NCBI GenBank assembly: GCA_035041965.1
Contig: JAPYMA010000926.1
Location: 1 to 64,000, forward strand
Direction: 5' to 3'
Length of the DNA stretch: 64,000 bases
Source: Anisakis pegreffii
Taxonomy: Eukaryota > Nematoda > Chromadorea > Rhabditida > Anisakidae
The notes under the pieces are model-generated. The model saw only the letters and a list, made by a program, of their open reading frames with translations, was not told the DNA's origin and made no database searches. How positions within the stretch are numbered: position 1 is the first letter of the stretch; every line of letters begins with the position of its first letter. This document shows, one piece after another, positions 31,564 to 42,383 of the stretch. The position numbers and the translations under genes were made by a program.

Positions 31564-33960
31564 TGATGAACGATAACAGTACGATGTGATCAGATTTGAA
31601 CTGAATTGAATTGGCCGTCTGCCCGAGTGAATGAAATTTCATTTTGCGATCCATCCCATTTGTTTATTTGTTCATCGATATTGTTTCTTATATCACTGAA
31701 CAAGCACTATAGATTCTTCAGTTTTGGACGGCTGTTTTGTAATTTATTATTTTTTTCATCTTAACTCACGCCATTTTCTGCGTGCTGTCTTCTTTTCTAT
31801 TCCTTGTAATATCCGCAACGATCTATTATTATTGCCCTGTGTACTTTGTAAACTTCTTTTTTCTCGAACACTCCGTCTGGCACTTCAAATTGATTTGATA
31901 TGGTGTGATATGATATGCAGTTGTCGTTTTGATTGAGTAAGTTTCATTTTATTTGAAGTGTTGCGATGTGAACTTATATTTTGTTATGTTGCGAAATTAT
32001 TTAGTACGACATTGCAAGTTTAAGTTTTCGGAAAGAACTCGTTGTGAACTTATATTTTCTGATTTGTGAGTGGGTTCTTTGATTTTTGACGAATACCGCT
32101 TTTATTATTTTCGTTATCAGCTTGATAGATCAACGGTTGGAAAGTTCCAGACGAATTTTGTTCGCAAAGCAGAAGTTGCTTCAGGAGGAAGGCTCGTTAG
32201 AATGGATATGGAACAACTACCCTTGTCAATGACTCTCAGGCAATTGTTGTCTTCTGTTCTCACGCCACGACTCCTTCATAATCTGTTCCATCATATCAAG
32301 TGCCCCACATACGTCTTCGACGGCAATAATGGACAAATATATCCCAGCAGAGCATTTCGTTTTGTGCAATGGGTGAAAATTTAGGTAGTTGTCCGGGCGC
32401 CTTATTGAATGTAACGAAATATAGCGCGGTACAGTGAAGAATCTGATGAAGTTCGTTTATTTGGAAATATACCAGTTGTATTGGTGAATGTTATTTATTG
32501 ACGACTTTCTCAAAGGAATTGTTCTATTGCGGTAGTTTAATAGTTTGTTATGGTGATTTGGTCTTAACCATGCTTCCTGATCGACTCACGCATAAGTTAT
32601 GTCTCATTCAACAGATACGGATCTGATGTTTTATTGCTGCTTTTTAACGCCTGTTTGAGGACTTATGGTCGCGTTAAGCCTGTTCAGGCGTCGTATATTT
32701 TTGTCAACCCATCTGCATATTGCCGTGAATCTGTGAGTGTCGCAGAAAAGAATAAATATTTCTAACGGAGTGTTTTCTTTTTGCTGATCGCATCGCTGGG
32801 CTTCATCATACTATTCTGATGAGTTTTGTTATCGGATCTTGTCGGACACTTTACGCACAATTCAGTCATTCTGTGAGATTTGATAAAGGATGAAAGTAAC
32901 ATTGACACATATTTCTTAAAAGATTTGTTCCACTGAATAGATTCATAGAAGTTGCGTATCATGTGTGTGTTTATTAATGACGGAGCAATCGGTTACCGGA
33001 TGATCTGCAAATGATGGTGTTGATGTTGAAAAAAGATTTATGTTTGCATTAGTTACATGCGTTCACAACTATTAGGTTGCCGAACAGCTAATAGAAGTAA
33101 GGTAGCGAAACGATTAGGTAGCGGACAATGCATGCATACAATCAAGAAATAGTTCATGACATAGTAAAGTAAGATGCGGGACGAGCTTGAATTTAAAACA
33201 AGTTGATCGTAAAGTGTACAAATGAGAAATTTAGTGCACAGAAGGTTACATTCCGATGCTATTTCAACAACTGCCTCTGCTAATGTGACATTTCATGGGG
33301 AGAATTGTAATATTACATGGGAGGAAGCAAAAGGCATGATTAAGGCATTCGATGATGGGAAAATGAACTGTTTTGAAAGGAAGTCACCGCCATTGGTACC
33401 GGGTCATTTGGCATAATGGACGTTCGAGAGCATTAGCCCCAAGCATTCAGGAATTGTCCGAATCCTTTGATCCTACTTTCGGAAGTTCTCGTGGGTATTA
33501 ATTTCGTAATCTATTTATAGAATGCTGAGCATTGACGGTTGTGTTAGCTTTGATGAAAGCTAGGCTCTGACTAATGAACTTATCGAGAACATTTTGGTCA
33601 CCGCCGACTGACAGCTTACTTCAAGGAACTACGTTCTGATTCAACAACAGCACGTTCTGCACGAAGATGAAAGGTGATACTCATGACGAAATTGCGCCTC
33701 GATTAACTGATAATCTGATGAGTAAATTAATATGCTCATCAGTAATACAAAGGCAAGCATTTTCGCAGTGCGAAGTAATTTCAGAAGACGCGTGACATTA
33801 ACAACTTCGTTCATAATACATGAGCAATTTGAAACGGTAAAAAAAGGATTAAAGAATAACTTTAATAATAATACCAATAATCATGACAATAAGGAGTAAG
33901 AGAATATACGATAACTACAATAATAATAGTAATAACAGTGATAGCAGTAGTAATAATAAT
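31564..33960. other. Intergenic, downstream of USP7
   Basis: Probable USP7 3' untranslated region, then intergenic sequence; an AATAAA occurs at about 32751. A 104-codon plus-strand ORF (32070-32384, including LPLSMTLRQLLSSVL) and a 64-codon ORF (33222-33416, including ENCNITWEEAKGMI) are not recognised. They could be isolated exons or chance frames. Confidence 0.45.
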
Positions 33961-34006
33961 TAAAAATTAATAATTAATAATTAATAATAAATAGTAATAG
34001 TAATAG

Positions 34007-34076
<70 letters not shown>
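33960..34076. repeat. TAA microsatellite
   Basis: A near-perfect run of TAA/AAT trinucleotides of about 70 bp (34006-34076) is preceded by imperfect TAATAG and TTAATAA words. The long Ile/Tyr-rich minus-strand frame across it is an artefact of the repeat. Confidence 0.95.
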
Positions 34077-34078
<2 letters not shown>

Positions 34079-34445
34079 GTCGATGATAATAACAATACCA
34101 ATGAAAAGAAATAAATTGAATTGCGAAAACAAGGATGAATAATGTTCACATTATTGATCCAATTCAAAAGGCTATGATATGAACTGATTTAAATATTAAA
34201 AAAGAGTATCAACGAAAGCGACGGAAGAATAAGCAAAAAAGCATGATGGACACATGCAACCGCTTTGTGAAATAGCATATCAATGAAAGGATTGCAGAAT
34301 ACCTTGATGAGCAGTCTGAACCAATGAAAGAAATGAGCATGAAAGAAAGCGATGAAAAAGATGACCATAAAAGGAAACATAAATTAGTTATGTCTGGATG
34401 ATCCAATAAAGTTGTCACTTTATTTTCTGAACAAGGTTCTTCCAG

Positions 34446-35445
34446 TTACGCATACCTACTTCCTTCGTACACTTTCCAACAACAAACTGCAATCTTTTTA
34501 AAAGTTAAATGCGATAGCGCAAACATAGACAAAGGCCAGTGTGTCCCCAGCTTCCTCACGATTGTTTTAACCGCTGATTGGCCCCATTCATGTTTTTTCT
34601 CGATAGGTTCAAAAGGAAATCCAGCGCATGTTTGCTCAAGAAGTATTTCATTAGAAGCTTGCTCTTTGCGCAACCGATTTACTGAGCGACATAATGTGTT
34701 GTGATCGTCATGCGTTGATCAAATGCCCTGTGCCATCGCTCGACCGAATTTATGATACATGCAAGGTCCTGTAATATTTTTTCATGTACATTCCACAAGA
34801 ATCAGTGGCCTTCTCAGTCCATCTACGCAACTCAATCCGTGTAAATACAACATACATTAGAAAATCCTTCAGCAGATCATCCAAACTTTCTAATGTCTAA
34901 TGATGCCATGAACTGTTCGGAAGCGTTATTGATATCGGATAATGACATGGAGACATTCACTACCGTTTTATTTTCGGAACGATCATCGTACCGACTGCTG
35001 AGCGCCAGACTTTGAATCTTTCTCCGAAAGCATTGACCGAAGTGAAGAGAATTCGCTTTTATTGTGTTAAAAACCGCTCTCTCGAAATCCATCACGACAG
35101 AAGTAGGATTCAAGTCGTGTTCACCTTTCAGATGCGTTCATATGACTTTGTACGTATGTTCATTTTTATTTTTGACCGCACAAAACAATAACGGCACTGT
35201 TCTGGAGTGATCAGTCAACATGAGAACCGTCTGCAGTTGGTAGCCCTCCGGCGCTGAGTGGAACGTACCGTCGCAAAACCAGTGTTTTTTTTTGCTGCAA
35301 AGATATTTAGGTTTCTGGCCGTTGAGAAGATCGTCAATTAGATTCGTCGTTTCCATGCAACAAAAATGGTTGTCTGCGCATTGTAGAATGTAATTCTTGT
35401 GTGAAAATATTACCGTCTAGGGGTTCCCTTCAACATCGAATTATC
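34446..35445 (-). pseudogene. Broken Mutator-like (MULE) transposase
   Basis: Minus-strand fragments in transposase order: FTQELHSTMRRQPFLLHG (about 35345-35410); HWFCDGTF, carrying the first acidic residue (about 35260-35285); PLLFCAVKNKNEHTY; DFERA, the second acidic residue (35075-35089); FGQCFRRKIQ; SVERWHRAFD (about 34715-34745); and LRKEQASNEILLEQ. The reading frame is broken by a frameshift near 35340, an in-frame TGA at 35138-35140, a stop at about 34877 and another frameshift near 34685. The composition DGTF...DFERA...ERWH is typical of the MULE transposase domain in animal genomes. No terminal inverted repeats were found by eye. It is a decayed fossil and is not expected to be active. 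Confidence 0.8.
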
Positions 35446-36599
35446 TTGTATGGAGCGCGCTTATTTGGTAATATGCCTGCAGCATGTAGTGGACAGTGTT
35501 TCGTACAATTTTGCACCATGGATGATGTACGCTCATCTGAGGACAGACAACACCTGTAATTTCATACTGCTTACCGCTTTAAGAGTATTGCTTGTATTTT
35601 TTTTCATTGCACCATGGATGATGTTTTTCGGTTGGAGGACGACGGGTGGTTACGTTCCGAAACATTCCTTTTTATCTCAGTCCTTCAACGCCTATTACAT
35701 TTTTTCATATCTTCAGCACCTTACGCTTCGATCGACTACGTATGCATTTGCGTTCAATAATAATTTTCTCCCTCCTCTTGCGATGATAGCGAACTCCATC
35801 TTATGAATTGAAAGGTAAACGCATGAAGGTACAAGAGCGATTCGGGTGAAAACGGATGAACTTTTGGAAAAGAAGGAGCCGAAAAATGAACGCTTTCCAG
35901 TATTAGAAAAAATACAGTGGTTAACAAAGTAACACCCTCCTCGGTAAAAAAAAGCAACCGTATATTAAGATGAACACCTTGCTCAGAGAAGGTAACTGGT
36001 AGATGACAATTATTAGTTCATATCACGGAAGTATTTTCAAGCAGATAGTTGAAAATCTCAACAACGTCTAAAAGAGCCCGTCATTTTGTGGCCAGTGATG
36101 GAGCGGTGATTTGTTGTTAACTGATTGATTGATCGTTCGTCTGCGGTTTCGGTTGGTGGCAAAGAAGTTCGATCTTCGATTGCCACTGAACAACTCCGAT
36201 CGGTGCTCAGCGAAATTTAGAAACCTCGGAACTCCGTCAACTGAACTTTAATGTTGAGGAAACAATGGATATCAGTCATTCACAACAATAAATATCAATT
36301 ATCTTATTCAAGTAATAAGTACTACATATCAGCTGTCCAAAGCCGAATGCTTGACCTGATCATAAGCCTATGCACCACACTTGAGATTAATTGAAAAAAA
36401 GATTAATGACAGTTTTATAAAAGCCATTAAAATACGGATGTTAAGGCTGTAAATATCAAACTTAAAATTATGAAGTAAATGGGCTCGAGGACCTCCGGAA
36501 GCAGGACTGGGAAAACTCGTTGATGCATAGGGATAGTAATCTTGGGTGTCCTCAGAGGCCTACCATTCAATCCTAGCTGTTCCATAGCCCCCATATCCA

Positions 36600-36700
36600 T
36601 TAGGCCAAATATCCATCAGATCAATCAACTACCCACTTGACCAAGTGTCTATTAGGCCGAATGTTCATTTGGCCAAATGTCATTGAGCTAAAGGTCCAGG
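36600..36700. repeat. Degenerate ~16-bp TAGGCCAAATGTCCAT minisatellite
   Basis: Five imperfect units of about 16 bp, of the form TAGGCCRAATRTYCAT, occur at 36600-36617, 36636-36651, 36652-36667, 36668-36682 and 36683-36697. It is a simple tandem repeat without coding capacity. Confidence 0.7.
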
Positions 36701-37483
36701 CACGATCGTAATTGATGGGATAAAATGATGCGCATGGATAGCTACATTTGCAATAGCCGAATAATGGTGCTGCATTTCCAAACGATATGCTCACGAATGA
36801 ATTAATGATTTCGAAACTCTTCAAATGCAGCCAAAATTGAAACGTTTACTTTTTGTTTTTGCTATTCTGAGTTACTGTATTTACACTTTCATTTCTTATC
36901 ATGTCCGAGAAATGTGATCCTCCCGAAGCGTTTTGAAAATTTGCAATCAGATTAATTTCATTAACTGATAAAGGATTCTATGTTTTAAGGTTGTATTCAG
37001 GTGTAGCACAGGTTAGATTTTTAACTAGCTTACATGAAGAGTTGGCGTTGTTCGTTGCAAATGCTTTTAAAATAATATTTCTTCAGTTATCATTTCTTGG
37101 TTGATTGAACATCAGCATTTTGTTTCAATTACAGATCAGCGATTTGATTATCGAAATGTCATGCAGCAGTACACTTCATGGAAGAGTTCTGAGCTATTTA
37201 TCATTGTCTCTAAGAATTCATTATTGGCTGCAAATTTTCACTATGACGGTTAAAGTGTTGTTCAAAGCATTGGATAACAAGAGACATGAAGTAGTGATGC
37301 TAACAACTACAAACAATATCACACTTTTGTTTTAATCAGTTTCGCATCTTAGAGGCACTCATTTCTTCGTATTTTAGCATCGATGAAAGAATGGATATAC
37401 GAGAGTAATATGCGTACGACCGATATTGATAGGCAGGTTCATAAATAGGTGAACGTAAGGGTTACTTTTGAAAGGGCGGGATG

Positions 37484-37561
37484 CTCAGGTCGGGTGATGC
37501 GCCTGAGGGCCATCTACCCATTCATCCAATTTGGGTCAGTATACGCAATTGCCCTTGACCC
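37484..37561. other. Two adjacent short foldbacks, GC-richer patch
   Basis: CTCAGG (37484-37489) pairs with CCTGAG (37502-37507), and GGGTCA (37533-37538) pairs with TGACCC (37556-37561). They lie in a patch noticeably GC-richer than the flanks. It may be a remnant of a repeat or a structured element; the stems are only 6 bp. Confidence 0.35.
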
Positions 37562-38407
37562 ATCCCTTATATCGGCCACTTTAGAGCACTTCCATTCAAC
37601 AGTCACATCTCGGTTGTGTTACTGACAGTCGTCATATTATACGCATTTCTTTTTCAGTCTCTAAGAATTCATTACTTTGTTCGTGCAATATATCTATTGG
37701 TGAGATTTCAAAAGCCAGCATTGAACGCCCTTTTGTTTTTCAATCATTTTTTCGAACTGATCACTGAACTGAATGGATCGATTTTTTGACACACCTTTGC
37801 TTGCAAAATTATGTGCTGAATGCATATTTGCAAGCGCTCTTCTAAAAATGCTATTGTACATTCAAACGATTAAGAATAATTCTAGGGAAATCGGTTCATT
37901 AAAAATTGCTATGTAATTGAATTTAAAAGTGATTGTGTTTATTTGCACCATAAAAATATTCAATAAATTCTTGTCATATTCCACTCTATGATTCAGTGTA
38001 TTCTGTTTTGATTGACCCAAATGTTCAGTGCACTAAATCTGTGAAAGCGGACGGATCATAACTGTATGAAATCATCCAATACGCTCGTTTCCTAAACATT
38101 TAAACACGATTATGAATGGCGTTCGCCTGAATTCTTCACTACTCTCATTCATTAGTAATCGTTCATCTTACACATATTTTCACACAATTCCTTTTGCTTA
38201 AATTAAGATGTTTGAGCACTGTCCATTAAGATGTAACTTTACAACTAGATAAAATATATTTCTTCAGAGATCGACTGAAAGGTCAAAAGTAAAAATGTGA
38301 CTGGTAAGTTGATAGATGATCGATCAACTAACTGAAACAATGAAAATGAACTGGAATTGTGATATTTTAGGCGTTGTTTGCAGTCAATTGTTCCCAAATT
38401 CGATATT

Positions 38408-38417
38408 CATTTAGGAG
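38408..38417 (+). promoter_or_regulatory. Possible trans-splice acceptor before lipocalin gene 1
   Basis: A TTCATTTAG|GAG context ends four bases before the start ATG of lipocalin-like gene 1. In nematodes an acceptor this close to the start often receives a spliced leader. No transcript data are available, so this is only suggestive. Confidence 0.3.
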
Positions 38418-41400
38418 ATGTTGTTTCTTGTTGGCCTATTCTTGGTGACAGTTGTGTCGGCAAGGCTCAGTCCGAGCGATAGGCCTGTTTTAATCAGACT
38501 TCAACCTCAACCACACCGACCGAATTTCATGAAGGACCTGACACCGCCAAAGACCTTCCAGTCCACTGCACAAAAGCCTTCGGTTCCATCCAGACCAGAC
38601 ATCACTCAAACTCCAACGGCTGCGCCACCAGGCGCTCGTCAGCCCGTTATAGCGCAGGTCTAATGATTTAAGAATGGATGTTCTGTAAGAGATTCAAACT
38701 TCAATGCAATGCAGAATGCTTAGTTGATTCACTCGGAAAAAATCAGTAGATAAATTTTTCCATAAATTGCGCGTTATGTATTCATTCACCTCAAGACGAC
38801 CGGACGGTTGTTACTTGTGTTTTTGAAATATTATAAGGAAACCATCTATGTGTTGTTTATGTTTAAGGGTATATTTTGCTCAATAACCTCATTAAAAAAA
38901 AGCCAAAATACCTTCTTTGATGCGTTCTGTTATTAGAATGAATGAAAAACTTATGACTATAAGATGAACCATCATCGCACCTAATGCAGTATTGATATTT
39001 CAAACGATTTAAATTAGAATTGCATCAGTTAGTCTTTTTTTTCATAGAAACAGTGAGGATCTTATTAATGTGATCCGAGCGTTTACTTATCACGTGCAGC
39101 AAAGGAATAAATATGGCCAGAAGCTGTATGTTTTAACTGTTATGATTATCAATATGATCGCTTTTTAAGACGACTTCATCTGAACAAAAGTTTATACCTC
39201 GTGAAATTGTCACACCTCCTCCGCCACCACCAGTCAATATTCCAACCGATGTGCAAAACCAACTTATTAAATTCTTCGGACTAGATAGTTTTGGTATTCC
39301 CGGACTCACTGGTAACCATCCAAATGGTTTCGCTGGTGCTATACAGGTGAACGGTTAAGTTTCGCTTATTTCAGGTAGATTGATGAAGAATACGAACTCA
39401 ACAAAATTCTTAAGTTCTGCTTCTTAAATTCCATTTTTTTTTGCTCTTAAAGTCTAAATTTTTCATCGTAAATTCATTCTGCATGCTTTTAACACGCATT
39501 CAGCATCAAAAAACTGCTGCGAAAGTGCTGTTAAGCAGAAGCTGTTATGAATAAATTTTCAAAATCACGGCTCACTTTTTAAAAAATAGTCAACTTAATG
39601 CTAGTCAACATTAGAACAGATCAGTCGTCACGGAAAATAACGGCAATGAGAGTCAATGCTGTTCCCCTCTGAATTGTTATGGAGAGGAAAAAATGATTGT
39701 TTATCAACTGATTAATCGGCAGTACAGTGCTCGATACCGTATTAATCGGATCATTATATGTGTACATTTCACCCTTCACCAAAATTTTCAGGAACTAAGA
39801 GCAGCTGGCTTTCCGGTGCAAGGTTTGCCGTTCGAACACGCAACAGGCGGTGCTGCTCCCCAAGCGCCACAATCGGGTGCGTTTGAGATGATCGATATTT
39901 GGAGAAAGATTGTTTTAGTTGAATTGAAGTCAGTAATGCTCTTATGAAAGTGGTACAGTTTTTGAAGCATATTCATGATCAAATACATGACGCTGAGTAC
40001 ACGACATCAAATACATGACGTTTGATCACTTAATTAGTCACGTTAAAAGATGCAGTTTCAACTGAAACGAAAAGTGTTTTTAGATGTCCTAACACAGGCC
40101 AATCCAGCGTTTGGTAACCAGCTGAATCAGTTGCTGAATGAAGCGAGTGGACCAACTAATTATCATGGGTCTGGCAACGTCCCTCTTCCTGAATCGACAC
40201 CTGGCGAGAACGGACTCATTGGACTGCTCTCGAGTTCTATCAAAAAGCTTGTTCAAGATTGTATGTCTATTTTCTTTGACTTTCTATGCGCCTTCACTGA
40301 AAATATCTGTTGCTGGCATATTCAGAAAGCAACGAGAAGAATGTATTTTTGGGAGTAGATTCATTGAACATTATCGATGATGAAGCGTTATGAATCAAAA
40401 GATATAACGAGACTATTGATGAGAGTTTTGGTTGTATATTCATTCGGAAATGAATATGATTGATATGACTTACAGCTGGCGTTGCCGATGCTATCTCACA
40501 AGGCCTCCCAACCGTACTCGGTACACGGGCATCCTCCTCATCGGATATTGCGACCGCACACTCGACAGATTCAGTACTCTCACAAGCTATCTCTAAAGAG
40601 GATATTCCTCACTCATCTGGCATACGTCGTCAGCAAACTATTGCACAAAAAGCACTTTCCGGTATTGCTGCCGCACTCGGAGGTGGTGGTAATGGACCCA
40701 CACATGCTGGCTTGCCTCGTATTCCGGGCATTCCTCTGCTACCCGGTGGCATCCCAAGAAATGCGCAAGGTCAAATTGACGTTGTGCAGTTGATCGGTTT
40801 GTTCATTTCTTGAAAGCATCATAAAGACACTGCGCCAAACATACATATTCGATGCCAATTCATTAAGGTTCAATAACACGAAGAATTTCGAATGGAACAA
40901 CAATCGCTGATGTACTTCCACCTGAGCAACTGCAAACTTTAGCAGACAACGTAACTGATGCTCTTCTGCCAGCAACACCTGAGAATTTTGATTTGCACAA
41001 ATTTATGGGTCGATGGTTTGAAGGTATCAACAGCCCACGTGCGACCGAACAACGATGTGTTGTTCATCATTGTACGTATTATTTCTTACACTTTTAGTGA
41101 AGAGCATCCGATCAAATTGTAGAAGTTGGCCCTTAAGATTGCTTAATTAATTGACAGATCACAAGATTGTTCGATTCAAGTGATAATTGTTTTTAAAGAT
41201 GGTGGTTTAACAAAGAACGCTAAAACGGCCACATTCACCGCGTTGAAGATTTATCGCGAAGGAAGTGAGTTCGGACCGGTGCGATATTCAATTGGTTATG
41301 CATTCCGAGGTGGTAACAAAGATACAATGCTACAACTTCATAGTTCCGAGAGTGCCGATGCTCAGCCATGTTAGCTTTTCAATTATGGAACAACAATCTC

Positions 41401-41867
41401 ACTTCCACTGAAACTCGTTTTTAAAATTCATGGCTTCTTTTTGACGATTTTATATTCCAGAACATGCTCACTTCTATGAACGTAAAAAAAACCAAATCTT
41501 CGATGAATTTCTGATATTTTTGTGAGGAACAATTGCAGTTGTATATCTCTTATATCAGTGGCTGATGTTTTTGCTTTTAGTTTGGATTTATAAACTTGGT
41601 CCTGAGGGTAAAGACCCATTCGGAAACACACAGTATGAGTGGGCGATTGTGTCGAATTGGGTGAAATATCCAGTGACAGTGCTGGTTCGTGATCCAGATA
41701 CATTCAAAGCAAAATATGAAGTGGAAGTGTTACGATGGCTGGAGGATCAAGGCTTCATCAATGGCTTCATTCGTGCCTTCAATATGCTGCAGCCAGCTGG
41801 ATACGGCTCGTGTCAATATGCTGATAGTACATTCGAAGTATTTGGACCTAGTAAACGTTTAACATAA
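38418..41867 (+). CDS. Secreted lipocalin-domain protein, gene 1
   Basis: Eight exons: 38418-38657, 39170-39346, 39792-39876, 40084-40260, 40476-40769, 40868-41071, 41166-41369, 41581-41867. Phases agree and give 555 aa. The start MLFLVGLFLVTVVSA is a signal peptide. Residues about 20-330 form a Pro/Ser/Gly-rich extension with a PPPPPP stretch and IPG repeats (GLPRIPGIPLLPGGIP). The C-terminal about 220 residues are lipocalin-like: FMGRWFE carries the G-x-W motif; then RCVVHH, ATFTALKIYREG, QYEWAIVSNW, VLVRDP, and a terminal GSCQY. The two Cys, after GxW and near the C-terminus, probably pair. Such domains bind small hydrophobic ligands extracellularly; the ligand is unknown. Unlike its neighbours, it has no intron directly after GRWF. 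The acceptor of exon 7 (41166) was chosen by frame and could differ. Confidence 0.78.
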
Positions 41868-41992
41868 TAACTATTGTCTTTGATTTGATCCATACATTCC
41901 AATGTTTGTTCATAAAAGACGTACGTATTTGTTCGTGAATTCATCATGCTAATAATTCGTAACTCAACAACCGTTGTACATTGTTATTACTC

Positions 41993-41998
41993 AATAAA
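41993..41998 (+). terminator. Polyadenylation signal of lipocalin gene 1
   Basis: An AATAAA lies about 125 bases after the stop codon at 41867, a suitable distance for the 3' end of lipocalin-like gene 1. Confidence 0.5.
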
Positions 41999-42285
41999 AA
42001 TTTGTTTATGCGCATTTGATCCTTTCATTGCACAAAGAAACAACTTCAACGACTTGATTGAGAATTTTATTCTCTTTGAAAACTACAATCGACTGATCTG
42101 GCATAGAATTTTCATGTCGAATTTGTGAGATGGGAGGCTTAATTCATGAGCGATATTCAAAAAAGAGCAATAGAAATAAAGTATTTGAATGAGACAAACA
42201 AGTGAAATGCGCTGCATACGGATGCATGTAAATATGGTGAATCGACTAAATGCGGTCACGTTTCAAGGTCTCTTTGGACTGGGGA

Positions 42286-42320
42286 CATAATATACAAAAG
42301 GGCGTCAAGGGGCGGGGGTC
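42286..42320 (+). promoter_or_regulatory. TATA-like box and GC box before lipocalin gene 2
   Basis: ACATAATATACAAAAGGG (TATA-like, about 42285-42302), followed by GGGGCGGGGG, lies about 90 bp upstream of the start ATG at 42384. The spacing would suit a short 5' leader. This is sequence resemblance only. Confidence 0.3.
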
Positions 42321-42383
42321 AATAACCGTCGATTTGTGAACGAGTGTCGTTTGCGTTTTGCAATCAGTGAATCACATCCAGTG

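Larger units (their letters stand above)
35446..38417. other. Intergenic, upstream of the lipocalin array
   Basis: No gene is recognised. Frames such as 35450-35806 are hydrophobic but unsupported. It contains a TAGGCC-type minisatellite (36600-36700) and a GC-richer patch with two short foldbacks (about 37470-37600). The last few hundred bases should include the promoter of the first lipocalin-like gene. Confidence 0.5.

Noticed and set aside
33967..34167. Minus-strand Ile/Tyr-rich ORF resembling a membrane segment
   Set aside because: It is a translation of the TAA microsatellite.
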